NCBI GenBank assembly: GCA_949316235.1 | Contig: OX438749.1 | Location: 15,888,414 to 15,952,413 of the forward strand | Length of the DNA: 64,000 bases | From: Oegoconia quadripuncta | Taxonomy: Eukaryota > Arthropoda > Insecta > Lepidoptera > Autostichidae | Direction of reading: 5' to 3' | Shown: positions 1 to 11,289 of the stretch, in pieces | How the letters are laid out: each line of letters starts with the position of its first letter | How positions within the stretch are numbered: position 1 is the stretch's first letter | Notes under the pieces: model-generated | The model's database searches: none | Told to the model about the DNA's origin: nothing | Seen by the model: only the letters and a program-made list of their open reading frames with translations | Program-made: the position numbers and the translations under genes

Positions 1-125
1 TGTCTGTTCACGGTAGCGGCAGTCTCTGGATGCAAGCAGCTGAGACCGTTACGCTTGATGCCTACGTTCAGCAGTGAATTATGACAAACTGAAATAAAAA
101 TATATATTTACCTATTTGTTCCCAG

Positions 126-3100
126 GATCGCCAATGTTCTTCACGTCAGAACGAATATCGGTAGTAGACTACATATCCAGCCCGACGCCAACTCGTTCTA
201 AGTTCGTCTTTCAACAACCGAAACTGTCATATGAGAACAACCTGTTTCTGCTATCGTTTCGTACAACAGTGTGGTATAGTTCCTTGGGGTTGATCTTTCT
301 ACTGTTTCTGGCTCTATTCGCGGTCGCATCCTGGGAATGGAAGAGGAATAAACACGACACACAAACGGTAAATTTTGTTTTCAGACTTCGGCATCGCACA
401 ATATGCCACCTCCTGACAGCTAATATAGCTGGTAGCTGACACCTATGATTTTTATAGCTGTTACCCGCGACTTCGTCCACGTAAATTCGTTCTACTACCA
501 AACGAGTCACTCTATGACTCAAAAGCAATCCTACTAACAATACCTTCCTATCCTACAGGAACCAGTCACTTTACCGAGATCAATAGTAGCCTATATGTTA
601 ATCGAGATCCTAATCTGCTTACCAACCAAATTTCAACCAAATCTGTCACGCCGTTTACGCATGAAGAGGTCAGCAAACATACATACATAGCCACACATAA
701 ACTTTCGCATTTATAATATTAGTTACGATTAGTTGGGATCTTATTAGCGTCCCGTAGGCAAAGGCATTTTACTCGCAGACTATTAATGTCATAAAACTGA
801 AATTTGGCATAAAGATGGTACCCATCTTTCGTTATACAGATAATTTTAAAGACAATTTTCAGTCTGAATTTGACTATAGTGTATCATATTATATTAATTT
901 ACAATTATCTTGGCCCAATCATCTCAAATCTTTTGATACATTTTAAATTTCAGAGAATCCAGGACGCAGCCATTTTAAGAGGAAACGTCAAAGACGTTGC
1001 GCTCTTAATTTTCGGAGCAGCGTGCCAACAAGGCAGTCCAGTTGAGTTAAAAGGTAAGCGAAATTGGGTGAAGTTTAAAGTAAGCACTAGGTAGGTATAT
1101 ACCGGTGAGTTTTTTTAGCGTAAGGATAAAAATGGGCATATTAGGTAAGTGAAATAGAAGGTATTGGCATAGGTAGTTTATTTTTTCTTGAAAACCATAA
1201 AATATAATAAACGCTGTGTCATTTGACGGCCGCTTTTGAAGTCTAAGACTTATGTGTCTTTACAATATTAAATTAAATAAATTAAAAAAACTTGATGAAA
1301 ATGAGTTCCAAATTTTTGCATGATAGGAATAGGAAATTGCACGGCAGGCGCGGGAGTCGATTATGGTTTTGAAAAAAAAGAAAACAATGCCAATAACATC
1401 TATTTCACTTAGGTACATAATATGCCCAATTTTTTCTTCGGGTAAAAAATAACTCATCCGGTATACATCCACGCCCTTGCGTCTACTTCCAGACAAATGG
1501 GGTACCCCTTTGCACTGATTTTCATGTGTGAATTATCTATCACCAAGCTCTGGAAATGTGCATTAACGATAGCAGATTATTAGATCTATTGATTTAATAA
1601 CAAATCCCTTCTTACACTCTGCTGTTGTTTGATGTTGTTGTACAGCTGTTATTTTGTATCCTCGCCATATTTAAGAAAGCGAAATTAAATAAACACGTAA
1701 ATATGAGGTTCACACCACACGTATAGTCAGCCACCGAATACGAGTTTCAGTATGAACATGGAGCCAGACTAAATTTTTGGTTCATATTATGTTGACAATG
1801 GGCTGTAGCTGCGTAGCCAACTATCATCATAGTCGCGTAATGACGTAGTACCACAATCAACAGCCGAAAGTCTATACGTTTGGTGTAAACAGCTTAAAAT
1901 TGACATTTTCCCTCAACCAGGTGATCGACTCGATGTGAAAGGTTATCGCTCGGAGCAGATAAGGTGAGTGCATGTACGGGGCGGTTTATTTCACTTTAGG
2001 TCTATGACTTTAGCTATTAGATTATGTTTATTGCAGTTTATGATGAACAATAATAATTTTTAAATAACTTAGTAAGTCCTATACGTTTTATAACTAGCTC
2101 CATAATTAAATATGGCGAGGATTACGAGGATCTTAGGTATACACCTTTCAATGAAAATATCTTAAGTAAAGAGGTATGTGCTCAATGTAAATAGTCCGAA
2201 AAGTACAGTAATTTTGGATTTAAGTTTTATTTAATTTATCAAAGGGTATCTGATGCAGCCTTAGCTTAGCTCTTAATCCGAAATTTCTTTTCAGGCTCCT
2301 TGGGGCGTATTGTTATGTTGATTCTATTCCTGACGCTCATGTTCCTGTACACCTCATACTCTGCCAATATCGTCGCGCTGCTTCAATCCAGCTCCTCGCA
2401 GATACGAACCCTTGACGACTTGCTCCACTCTAGGTTAAGGTTCGGTGTCCATGATACTGTCTTCAATAGATACTATTTTACGGTGAGATTATTTTCCAAT
2501 GTTTACTCACTCACCATTCGTGTTAACTCCTTGACAACCTCCTTAACGCCACAGAGAGGTGTTAGAGTGGCTAAGTTTTAGTCCTATAAAACTTGCCTCG
2601 ACTCGGAAAGAGGAAAAAGTACCTACTCCTTATAGTAGAAGATCCGGCCTAACAACGACCTTCAACCATCTGCTTTCCCAATGAAAGGTAGTTTTTATCA
2701 AACATTGTATCTATACCAACCAATCGCGCATGGGTTGTCTATTTAAATCAGGTCAAGGCTATCCTTAAGAGGCTGAAACATCTGATCATTACCGAATGAG
2801 GTTTGTTTTGTGTAAAACTTATAGCTCATATCATTACTAAAAAATTTGTAATCATTATTGATCGTATTTCTGGCCGCCGTTTCCAAAACATGAATACATA
2901 AACTTCAGCCGATAGAAAATAATTGCAAAGTAATCTCTAAAAATACTTATATTCCTGTTTTTCTCAGTTATGCTTGAAGTAATGTTGTTGAAAGTACAAT
3001 TATGTGATTTTTTATTATTTTTGTTTTTGATTTCTGCACCCATTTGTTTTCTCAAAGAATTCAATACTAATCGTGTGGACATAGCATAAGGAACCAGGTT

Positions 3101-6005
3101 AAAATAGGTTGTCTGTCTGTTTTTGGTCATATCACAGGGTTGTCAGGCCTAAACGGGTCACTCACTGGGAGAAATTTAGACTCATCTGTTTTCTCATTGA
3201 AATATACGTCAAAATAAAGATAATATTATTGTGAACACGGTGCCATTAAGTTGTCTAAACGAAATCGGTCAAGACTCACGGTTGTCGCGCTTTATAATTC
3301 AAATATTTCTATGAAAACTTGATTTTCGATAACTATGCAAACGGTTCGAGCGAGATGGCCAATTGGTAATTCGTGCTAGTAGGAGTACGACATAGCGCAG
3401 TACTCCGTGGCACAGTAGCATAACCTGTCGATTGAGATATCGTTTGTCAAAATCCGATAAGTTGTTTAGAAATTATGGGCAAACATAGAAATATGTACAT
3501 ACATAAAGGGTAACTTCGTCAGACGAATAATCCGGCTCACTCTTTTAATTCGTCAGAAATCTATCGATCTATCTAGAATCTTGAAATTTGGCATGAATCA
3601 AGAAATCATCACGCTTAATGATTGCCAAATCTGGAAAATAAATTTAAGTATAAATGAGATAAAGAAAGTTGCATGTAACAAAGAAACACTAAATATTAGT
3701 GATGAAATTAAGTTTTCTTCGTCTTTGGCCATTTGACTTTGACACAACCCAGCTAACAAAATTTATGTCTTTCAAAAGTCTGTAAGTGTGGAATTGAGCG
3801 CACTTAATAAGAACATTTTTTCATCTCATGGTTGTTGTTCATGGTATTTTACCTGACTACCCCAGTAAGGAGAGTAATGTTCTTGAAGTGTAGGTATGTG
3901 TTGATTTCTATATTGCTTCCTGCAATCTAAACGGCTTGACCTAATTTCAAGTGCAAGGTGTCATTCGATTCGTATTGATCCCCAGATTGACATAGGATAT
4001 AATTAATTGGAAAAACAGCATGACGCCCGTAAAATACAATATACCGGATGAGTTTTTTTACCGTAACAAAAAAAATAGGGCATATTAGGTAAATGAAATA
4101 GAAGTTATTGGCATAAATCGTAACCATCATCGACTTACACGCCGGCCTTCAATGTACATTATCTATGCATTCTGTTGCATAGGTTTACTTTACAATAGTA
4201 ACGTTATTTGATTCTTTCAGACTGCAACAGAGCCAGTTAGGAAATCCATTTATCAAACGAAAGTGGCGCCTCGGGGTTCAAAGCCGCGGTTTATGTCCAT
4301 GGAAGAGGGTGTAAAGAATATACAAAAGGTTGGTACTTAGACTGTAGTGAACAGCTTTCCACATTAGCTAAGCCACTCATTAGTCAAACCTGAAAGGCGA
4401 CCACGAATATTCAATCACGCAATGCAATGATATTTGAAGACTATGAAGAGCTACTAACACAGGTAGCTTTATAAACTATTCTTGCCATGCTATCGCAATC
4501 GTTTTATCGTATGTCAGAAGCTATTGAGAATCCATTCGCAGTCGCATTACTTGTCACAAAAAAGTACAGTCTTTACAAATGGGTAGTTCAGTTATATAAT
4601 TTCAACAAAGGACCAATCAGCTACATTCAAATCTGAATATCTTGGGATGTGCTGAACCGCTTTCCATCGAATACAGCTCTAAGAATTTTCTCGCAAATAC
4701 CAGCTTTCGGACAGAAAAAACCGATTTCTAACCAAAGCAGCCAAATAAGAAGAGCTTTTAACACCCCTCTATGCGTCGGTCGGGGGTTAAATAGAATTGT
4801 AAAACATCTGATGCAGTAATACCACGGGGCGTTGCGCTGATTTTAAACCAGTAGCGATACATACATACCATAACATGTGAAAGTACACAACAGTAAAAAA
4901 GAGATCCAAGTTTTTACATGACGGTTGCGCGATACGCTATACAAAATCGAATATATCAGATTCCTACTCCTTGGATTTCCGGACTACCGACTGAAACGCC
5001 CTGTCCGTAAATTATGTAACTAATGAGAATACGTCAAATTGCCGGGCGCATCGCTCCTCGCAACCAATCATATATCAGAACGATGACTTCGACAAAATTA
5101 CAAAACAGCGCAGTGATTTTCACGCGTTCGAGATATCAATGTTGACTATCACACTTATAAGCAAGTGCAAAAGTGACAAACCTATGGTTATTAAAACCTC
5201 GAGTGCAAGAACTGTAGCATTGTCTGTGATATTTCTTTGCGTATAAATTCCCCAGTGACTTTTTTACCCCTAATGGCTTATTTCAGGGTTTATTCGCATT
5301 CCACATGGAAACAGGTGTCGGATACAAGTTCGTAGGAAAATACTTTCAAGAGGGGGAGAAATGTGGCCTTAAGGAAATACAGTATCTACAAGTAATCGAC
5401 CCCTGGTTAGCGGTCAGAAAGAACACGCCTTACAAGGAAATGTTCAAAATTGGGTAAGATTCTTGTACAAATACAATATAAATTTTTGAAGATAACAATA
5501 GAACATAATTAGGCTGTCATCACTAAAAGCGATCTTGTAATTTGGTATCCAAATATCGTAGAGGCTTACACTTCGTAAAGAAATAAAAATACAATACCAA
5601 TACACTTTATTGCACAACAGAAAAGAAAATACAGTTACAGAAACTGGTAGGAGTAGAGCGTACAATTACAACTATATTTATTTCAGACCTACTACAAATG
5701 AACGGTGGCTTTATAATATCTAATGTCTACTTGCTATAAACAATTCCAGAATGAAACGCATTCAAGAAAGCGGACTACAAAAGAGGGAAAACCAAAGGCT
5801 CTACGAAAAGAAACCCAGATGCTCGGGCAGAGAGTCCAACTTCATATCAGTGAGCATGGTGGACTGTTATCCGGCGTTACTGGTGCTGTCTTACGGTACA
5901 CTGATAGCTCTGTTTCTGTTGGCTTTAGAGATGTTGCTGGCGAAAAAGCAATCTATTATTATGAAGATTTGTAGGAAGCATGAGCATGTGTACGAGGATA
6001 ATTAA
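126..6005 (+). CDS. Ionotropic receptor, IR75 type (3' part, six exons)
   Basis: This is the ligand-gated ion-channel half of a variant ionotropic glutamate receptor, a membrane chemoreceptor family that in insects detects acids and amines together with an IR8a/IR25a co-receptor. Exons read 126-367, 954-1053, 2295-2482, 4221-4328, 5287-5453 and 5750-6005. All junctions are GT-AG and the phases join into 352 residues plus a split first codon. Exon 1 carries the first membrane helix (YSSLGLIFLLFLALFAVASW). Exon 2 carries the pore loop (ALLIFGAACQQGS). Exon 3 carries the third helix with the channel signature SYSANIVALLQ. Exons 3-5 give the second ligand-binding lobe, and exon 6 the fourth helix (YPALLVLSYGTLIALFLLAL) and a short tail. 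The N-terminal region and first ligand lobe must lie upstream. A nearer acceptor for exon 6 (at 5686) runs into a stop, so 5750 is preferred. IR75 assignment is from family memory; the paralogue letter is undetermined. Confidence 0.88.
455..730 (+). repeat. Lepidopteran 'cccgcgacttcgtcc' repeat, IR75 intron
   Basis: The block begins with ctgttacccgcgacttcgtc and ends near 'ctttcgcatttataatatta', both hallmarks of a very common interspersed repeat of Lepidoptera. The middle is diverged. It lies in the first visible intron of the IR75 gene. Its class (non-autonomous LINE tail or other) cannot be settled here. Confidence 0.55.
1102..1461. mobile_element. TIR element family 1 (MITE-like), complete
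   Basis: A 360-bp unit whose ends are imperfect inverted copies of each other over about 70 bp. The left end reads ccggtgagttttttta... and the right end reads ...aactcatccgg. Both ends also carry 'gggcatatta', 'gtgaaataga' and 'ttggcat' or their complements. The tetranucleotide TATA flanks both sides, so it is probably the target duplication. The centre holds gtgtcatttgacgg, shared with a second copy near 32.4 kb. There is no coding capacity. Confidence 0.75.
1466..2294. other. IR75 intron, no recognised element
   Basis: AT-rich intron sequence between the MITE at 1102-1461 and the exon starting at 2295. I see no repeat family or ORF that I can name. Confidence 0.4.
2483..4220. other. IR75 intron, mostly featureless
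   Basis: Long intron between the M3 exon and the next ligand-lobe exon. Apart from a fragment of TIR family 1 near 4045-4125, nothing is identifiable. The short ORFs here carry no domain. Confidence 0.4.
4045..4125 (+). repeat. TIR family 1 end fragment
   Basis: About 80 bp matching one terminal repeat of the 1102-1461 element: TATA then ccggatgagttttttta, then 'gggcatattaggtaa', 'tgaaatagaag' and 'tattggcat'. The rest of the element is absent. It lies in an intron of the IR75 gene. Confidence 0.6.
4997..5105. repeat. TIR family 2 (MITE-like) copy in IR75 intron
   Basis: Contains 'aaattatgtaac', 'gtcaaattgccgggcg' and 'caaccaatcatat', matching in order the element at 46.85 kb ('gattatgtaacgtc', 'gtcaaattgccgagcg', 'caaccaaccacat'). 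The ends are worn, so the limits are approximate. Confidence 0.5.
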
Positions 6006-6051
6006 AGGTTATCATAGTAGGTAATAGTAGCCTACTATGATAACCTTTAAT
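6001..6051. repeat. Perfect 21-bp inverted repeat spanning the IR75 stop codon
   Basis: Positions 6001-6021 and 6031-6051 are exact reverse complements with a 9-base loop (taatagtag). The IR75 stop codon TAA at 6003-6005 sits inside the left arm, so the transcript would fold a strong hairpin starting at the stop. Confidence 0.9.
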
Positions 6052-6192
6052 CACGTGCCAGAAATTCTAGATACTGCACAAAAAAGTGTGTTTACTGCAG
6101 CTATACTGAAAATCTATAACCAAATACCAAATTTTATTCGGGACTGCAAGGATGACAATATCTTTAAAAATTAACTATTTACATTTCTAAGC

Positions 6193-6198
6193 AATAAA
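6193..6198 (+). terminator. Candidate polyadenylation signal of the IR75 gene
   Basis: AATAAA lies about 190 bases after the IR75 stop codon and is the first good signal downstream. Placement is by position only. Confidence 0.5.
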
Positions 6199-6304
6199 AT
6201 TTATTACACCCTTCAGGAGTTTCTAACAAATATAAATAACAGATATACAAATTGATTTTCTCATAGTGTGATGATAAGAATGCGATAATAATAAAATATG
6301 TAAT

Positions 6305-6465
6305 CCTAATAAAATAGAGGCGTCGGTGGGACGCGATCTCCCAATTTGGGAGGTCCGGGTTCGATTCCCAGGCAGGTCACGTACCAATGAGTTTTTAAAT
6401 TAAATGTAATTACTTATGTGCATTTATCTGACTGCTCTTGAACGGTGAAGGAAATTATGATTGAA
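6305..6465 (+). repeat. tRNA-headed SINE (type A), truncated
   Basis: Starts with a tRNA-like head: A-box-like 'gtcggtgggacgcgat' and B-box 'gggttcgattccc', with 'ctcccaatttgggag' between. This is followed by the body 'catttatctgactgctctt' and 'gaacggtgaaggaaa'. The full-length reverse copy is at 45.70-46.02 kb. It is not a tRNA gene because no cloverleaf forms and the body follows directly. Confidence 0.75.
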
Positions 6466-6690
6466 ATATGTAATAATACTAAATAATGTGATAGATAATA
6501 TATAATTTAATAATCTAGATTAACTGTATCCACCATTTTAACGTTAATAATAATTGTACAAGTATTTGTTATATTATGTGGAATGTAGAGGACTAATTTA
6601 TTATTTTCGATCATTGTATCAACATTCACAAATAAATTAATATGAACACGTTAATATAAAAATAATTTCAATGAGAAATTATAAATAGAT

Positions 6691-6834
6691 TGTGGGAAAA
6701 TATAAAGTAAGAACACTAGATGTTTACATGGCAAATGTATATTTGGAAGTAATTGTCACAGTAAAAGCAGATGTTCTATACTAAAAATTCAAAATAAAAT
6801 AGTTCTAATATGGCCAGTATCACATCTTACAACA
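6691..6834 (-). repeat. Copia 3' LTR
   Basis: 144 bp, identical base for base to 11290-11433 as read here. It is the downstream LTR because the element is coded on the - strand. Confidence 0.95.
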
Positions 6835-6919
6835 TCCACCCGTAATGACCATATTCAGAAGCCTTAGTAATAACAAACAAACACTGTAACATAAAGAAAA
6901 ACATTGTAACATAAAGTAA

Positions 6920-8443
6920 CTACGCCTTAACTAAACCTATACTATTGATACACCTTTGATGTGCAACTTTCCCAAGACATTTTGTCAACACGTCAGCTAA
7001 CAGGTCACTGGACTTAGTGTATTGAAGCACAATCACATTTTCAGATACCTTTTCGCGAATAAAATGGTACCTAACATCAATATGTTTCGATCTGCCGTGG
7101 TGTATAGGATTATGAGCTAAGTTCTGCGCACTCTGACTGTCACTGCAAATGGTTATACTAGGATATTTAATATCACATACCTCGGATATCAAACGACGTA
7201 AGTAAATAGCCTCTTTCGCAGCATCAGTCAACGCCATGTACTCGGCTTCGGTAGAAGACAGCGCCACTGTAGGCTGCTTCTTCGATGCCCATGAGACAGG
7301 TCCATTTGTCAGTTTGAAGCAATAACCTGTGTAGGAACGACGATCATGCACACAGTTCGCAAAATCCGCGTCCGTATAACCTACGAGAAGTTCTCCTGTC
7401 TTCTTATAAATAATAGAATGATCTATAGTGCCTTTTAGGTACTGAAGTACTCGTTTCGCTGCCACCCAATGCGTGCTGTTATATTTGTTGTTATACTGAC
7501 TAAGGTAGCTAACAGCAAAAGCAATATCAGGTCGAGTATTGACAGCAAGGTACATTAGACAACCTATTAAATTCAGATAGGCATAATGATTATTCTTACA
7601 ATCCGAATCCTGAAGAGCACCTATTTTGCTATTCGCCAAGGGAGTGTCGTACTCTTTTGCCTGCCCTAAATTGAATTTTTCTAGTAGGAATTCAATATAT
7701 GACTTTCGATTGACTCGTATTTCACCATTTTCCGTTGAGATATTTAATCCCAGATAATATTTCAGTGGACCTAAATCTTTTAATGTAAAATATTTTTGTA
7801 AGTCACACTTGACAGCGTCGAATGACTTTTCATTCTGGTAAAAAACAATGATGTCATCCACATAGACTGCTAACAGGATTAATTCTGAACCAAGGAGTTT
7901 TTTATATACGCATGGTTCGGTAGGTAATCTAATAAAACCTATTTTACTCAACACTTCATTGAGCTTAATATTCCACGCGCGAGGAGCCTGTTTTAAGCCA
8001 TACAGGGACTTTTGCAACAGACACACTTTATCTTCGTCACCTTTGCTCTTAAAACCCGGAGGCTGGTCCATGTAGACTTCTTCTTGAAGATCGCCATTTA
8101 AAAAGGCGGTGTCGACGTCTAAGTATCGCATCTTCAGGCCCATTTCTGCTGCTAAAGCAATCAAAACGCGTAAGGAGGAATTCCGAATTACCGGAGCGAA
8201 GGTTTCATAGTAATCGACACCATGAACTTGATTATAGCCTTTCGCGACAAGTCTAGCTTTATATTTGATTATATCGCCATGGGCATTCTTCTTTAATTTG
8301 TAAACCCATTTGCATGGTATAACCTTCTTATTTGGCCTATTCACCAGAATCCACGTTTTCTTTTCCAGCAAGGCCTGGTATTCATCTCTCATAGCATGAT
8401 ACCAATTATCTCTATCTACTGCATTCACCGCTTGTTCATCCAT
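6920..8443 (-). CDS. Copia pol: reverse transcriptase and RNase H
   Basis: This 507-residue open frame is the C-terminal part of a Copia polyprotein, which copies the element's RNA into DNA in virus-like particles. It opens with the conserved RT start (W...M..E..AL..K.TW.LV), keeps KARLVAKGY and the catalytic YVDDIIVF (about residues 192-199), and ends with a Ty1/Copia RNase H (YTDADFA, then SWASKKQPTVALSSTEAEY). The RT and RNase H blocks look intact. It joins the preceding frame by a frameshift: the two frames overlap at 8425-8443, so the initial ATG at 8443 is probably not a true start. Confidence 0.93.
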   Translation of the reverse strand: MDEQAVNAVDRDNWYHAMRDEYQALLEKKTWILVNRPNKKVIPCKWVYKLKKNAHGDIIKYKARLVAKGYNQVHGVDYYETFAPVIRNSSLRVLIALAAEMGLKMRYLDVDTAFLNGDLQEEVYMDQPPGFKSKGDEDKVCLLQKSLYGLKQAPRAWNIKLNEVLSKIGFIRLPTEPCVYKKLLGSELILLAVYVDDIIVFYQNEKSFDAVKCDLQKYFTLKDLGPLKYYLGLNISTENGEIRVNRKSYIEFLLEKFNLGQAKEYDTPLANSKIGALQDSDCKNNHYAYLNLIGCLMYLAVNTRPDIAFAVSYLSQYNNKYNSTHWVAAKRVLQYLKGTIDHSIIYKKTGELLVGYTDADFANCVHDRRSYTGYCFKLTNGPVSWASKKQPTVALSSTEAEYMALTDAAKEAIYLRRLISEVCDIKYPSITICSDSQSAQNLAHNPIHHGRSKHIDVRYHFIREKVSENVIVLQYTKSSDLLADVLTKCLGKVAHQRCINSIGLVKA

Positions 8444-8955
8444 TCCAGTCCAGTCGGTTCATCCATTTGAGAGGATATAGTCTGCATACAAACACAGTTG
8501 GCGGCAGTATTGTGGATTTTTCTAGGTCTCAGATTATAGCGTGGTTCTGCAACCTCAACATCAGAATCACTTTCTTCTAATTGTTCTGGTGACGGGACAA
8601 TCCCAAGTTGACTCGGCTCAAAGTCGGCAACAGTACTGAGTCCAGGTATCTGATCCTCTCTACTATTTGTTGTAGAGTCGATCTGTGAACATAAAGGTAA
8701 ACGTGCCGGTTGTCGCACATCCACCCGTGATTGAGGACTAAGGAATAAGGGTACACGTGCCGGTTTGAGCGCACCAGGCGCTAACTGGTATTTGACACCC
8801 TTTCCTTTTTCCTCTAAATCCCGGAACGTGTCTTCAAAGAAAACCACGTCCCTACTTTTGACAAGTCGTCTAGGATATTTTGCATCTCGGAAGTAATAAC
8901 TATTGGGATCGTCAGAATAGCCAACAAAAATATGCTCGGTTGCCTTCACGTCCAA
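8425..8955 (-). pseudogene. Copia pol: integrase C-terminal part and linker (frameshifted segment)
   Basis: This 176-residue frame continues the integrase. VGYSDDPNSYYFRD and SRDVVFFED match the GKGY-type region after the Copia integrase core, followed by a variable acidic linker and the start of the RT region. It is out of frame with both neighbours: homology from the upstream frame crosses into it near 8985-9003 (LGCRALIHVPDCNRKKLD is readable only here), and it ends just as the RT frame begins at 8443. A sequencing or assembly error is an alternative to a real mutation. Confidence 0.85.
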
Positions 8956-8984
8956 CTTCTTCCGATTACAATCGGGGACATGAA

Positions 8985-9800
8985 TCAGAGCTCGACATCC
9001 AAGACTCTTAAGTGTGATAGGTTCGGCTGTTTACCATACCACAGCTCAAAAGAAGTCTTACCTTCGAGAGCACGGTGAGGAGTCCTATTCTTAAGATAGA
9101 CTGCAGTTTCCGTCGCATCTTGCCAATATGCTGGAGAAAGAGAACTGCCAGAGAGCATAGACCTAGCCTTCTCTATGATCGTTCTGTTGATCCTTTCAGC
9201 GATGGAGTTTTGCTGCGGACTATAGGGCACTGTCGTCTGATGCTGAATTCCTTCCATCTGTAAGTAATTTGTAAGGTCAGTATTGACATATTCTGTCCCG
9301 TTGTCGCTCCTCAACACTTTTATTTTTAATCCCTTTTCTCGCTCCACTAGGGATTTGAAAATACAAAATGTATCCTTTACTTCAGCTTTTGAAGAAATAA
9401 AGAATGCAAAGATCATACGAGTAAAGTCATCTATGAAAAATAAGACATACTTACTTCCTTGAAAAGACGTCTCTGATAATGTACAAACGTCAGTATGGAC
9501 AAGTTCTAAAACTGAAGTTGCCCTTTTATACGGAATCCTTTTGAAAGGCTTCCGACTCAGTTTTCCTTCTACACAGGCCACACATGGTTCCTTGTCAACT
9601 GTTGAATAATCTATGCCTACTACCTGGTCCTTTTTTAAGCGATCCATCCCAATGCGGCATAGGTGACCTAAACGTTTATGCCAGAGTTGATACCTGGACA
9701 CGTCAGAGTGCACATCAAAAGCAGATAATTGACGTGGTACATTGACTGTACAATCTAAAGAATACAGCCCACCACAGATCGAACCATGTAGCAAAGAAAT
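8985..9800 (-). pseudogene. Copia pol: integrase zinc-binding and catalytic core (segment)
   Basis: It reads LWHKRLGHL (gag-pre-integrase, HHCC zinc site), then HTDVC, DDFTRMIFAF and RSDNGTEYVN, and Q-Q-N-S-I-A-E, which supply the D, D and E of the integrase core. It stops at 8985 after HLRVLDVEL because one base is missing relative to the family reading. Upstream of about 9800 the frame runs into SINE and flanking sequence, so the N-terminal residues of the raw open frame are not Copia. Confidence 0.88.
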
Positions 9801-9865
9801 ACCTGTACAAGAAAAAACACTAGAGTTATAAAAGTTAATAATAAGATAAGATAAGATAATAATAA

Positions 9866-10093
9866 TAATAAATATTTCGGACACTTACACCAATCATCTA
9901 GTCCCAAACTAAGCAAAGCTTGTGCTATGGATACTAGATAACGGATAAACATACATAAATATTTATATAAACATCCAAGACTCGGGAATAAATGTTCGTA
10001 TTCATCATACAAACATTTACCCGTCGCGGGATTCGAACCCGCAACCGTTGGTTTCGCTGATAGGGTCACTATCCACTACACCAATCGGTCGTC
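9866..10093 (-). repeat. tRNA-headed SINE (type B2) inside Copia
   Basis: Head at the right end on the - strand: 'gacgaccgattggtgtagtg' and the B-box 'gggttcgaatcccgc'. Body includes 'ttcccgagtcttggatg', 'atccgttatctagtatcc' and 'agtttgggactagatgattg', with an ATT-rich tail. Near-identical copies lie at 16.7 and 33.85 kb. It separates the Copia protease from the integrase. A 13-bp direct tandem (tagttacaaccag, 10097-10122) abuts the head; a clean target duplication on the tail side is not evident. Confidence 0.85.
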
Positions 10094-10099
10094 TAGTAG

Positions 10100-11155
10100 T
10101 TACAACCAGTAGTTACAACCAGATTTATCAAAAACCACACAAAAACCGTTATCAACTGCTTTCTTTACTGAAATAAGATTAGCGTTCAAATTAGGTACAT
10201 GAACAACGTCACTAATCTTCGTAACCTCATCACACATCGTAATAGAAATATCGCCAACGCCTTCACTGGATAACACCTCTCCATTAGCAATTGTCACTTT
10301 GCCGGTGGGACATCCTTTCACGTTCTCCATCCATTCTCGTCTTGAAGTCATATGGGCCGACGCCCCAGAATCTATGTACCATTTAGTACTCTCCACGTCA
10401 CCAATGACATTCAACGCACTTAAAGAGTTTCTATGATTCTCAGATTTCTTTTTCTTGTCCTTCTTATGGGGACAGTCTGGACTCTTATGGCCTGGCTCCC
10501 GACAGTCGTAACAGATAATCTGTTTCTTAGTTTTTGATGAAGATGGCTTAGATTTCTGATTAGTCCGTGTTTTCAGGGCAGTATCCTGGTTATTCTCCTT
10601 TGGTTTATTCAATTCATTCAACAATTTCGTCTTTATCAAGTCAACAGTAATTTCTACATTTGAGTTCTCCAATGCCATAACAAGAGGGGCATACTGTGGA
10701 GACAAACCTCCAAGAAGAATAGCAGCGATTGAAGCATCTTCTATGATCTTGCCGATATCGACAAGGTCCTGGACTGTTGACATAACAGCATTAATGTACA
10801 TTTCTATATCGTTGAAATCATCTAGACAGTACCTGTACAACTTCCGTTGGAGACTTATTCTTCGTCCTAAGCCTTTGTCTTCATACGCAGAGGACAAGGC
10901 TTTCCACGCAGCTTTAGCCGTTTCACAAGGTCTGAGAAGGGTGATTGCCATACCATCAACTGTTAGACAAATTTTCGATAACGCAATCTGATCGTCACGC
11001 AACCTTTTCTCAGCGGTAATTTGACTACCTTCAGGGTATCCGGCAACAGTTTCCCATAAATTTTCGTGTATTAGGTACATACGCATCTTGAATTTCCAAA
11101 CACCAAAACCGTCTCTGTTTACTAGCGGTTTTATTGCAGAAATTGAACTTGACAT
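10100..11155 (-). CDS. Copia gag and protease
   Basis: A 351-residue frame with its own ATG. The first 200 residues are the Copia-type gag domain (KFKMRMYLIHENLWETV near the start). Next come a CCHC zinc knuckle (CYDCREPGHKSPDC), which packages RNA, and the aspartic protease active site in WYIDSGASAHMTS. It ends prematurely at GCNYW, where the SINE and the 13-bp tandem begin. Gag and protease motifs themselves are intact. Confidence 0.93.
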   Translation of the reverse strand: MSSSISAIKPLVNRDGFGVWKFKMRMYLIHENLWETVAGYPEGSQITAEKRLRDDQIALSKICLTVDGMAITLLRPCETAKAAWKALSSAYEDKGLGRRISLQRKLYRYCLDDFNDIEMYINAVMSTVQDLVDIGKIIEDASIAAILLGGLSPQYAPLVMALENSNVEITVDLIKTKLLNELNKPKENNQDTALKTRTNQKSKPSSSKTKKQIICYDCREPGHKSPDCPHKKDKKKKSENHRNSLSALNVIGDVESTKWYIDSGASAHMTSRREWMENVKGCPTGKVTIANGEVLSSEGVGDISITMCDEVTKISDVVHVPNLNANLISVKKAVDNGFCVVFDKSGCNYWL

Positions 11156-11289
11156 TATTTCACAGCTAATATGTCAAAGACGAAAAAATGAAAAATAAGC
11201 GAAATTATAATTTTCGCGACTTTCAACAAATATCTTTTACACGCACGTGTTAAATATTTAGTGTTCTTTACCTTTTCGTGCTGATAACG

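Noticed and set aside
1..115. A further upstream IR75 exon inside the window
   Set aside because: No frame with acceptor and donor of the right phase is visible before the acceptor at 125.
3360..3480. Stretch with several short palindromes in an IR75 intron
   Set aside because: No second copy or clear inverted ends could be found by eye.
5723..5974. Alternative frame of the last IR75 exon (83 codons)
   Set aside because: The frame beginning at 5751 joins exon 5 in phase and encodes the fourth membrane helix; the other frame does not.
6310..6380. Possible tRNA genes at SINE heads (also 10.03, 13.7, 16.9, 34.0, 41.8 and 46.0 kb)
   Set aside because: They have A- and B-box-like words but no good cloverleaf and run directly into SINE bodies that recur as units.
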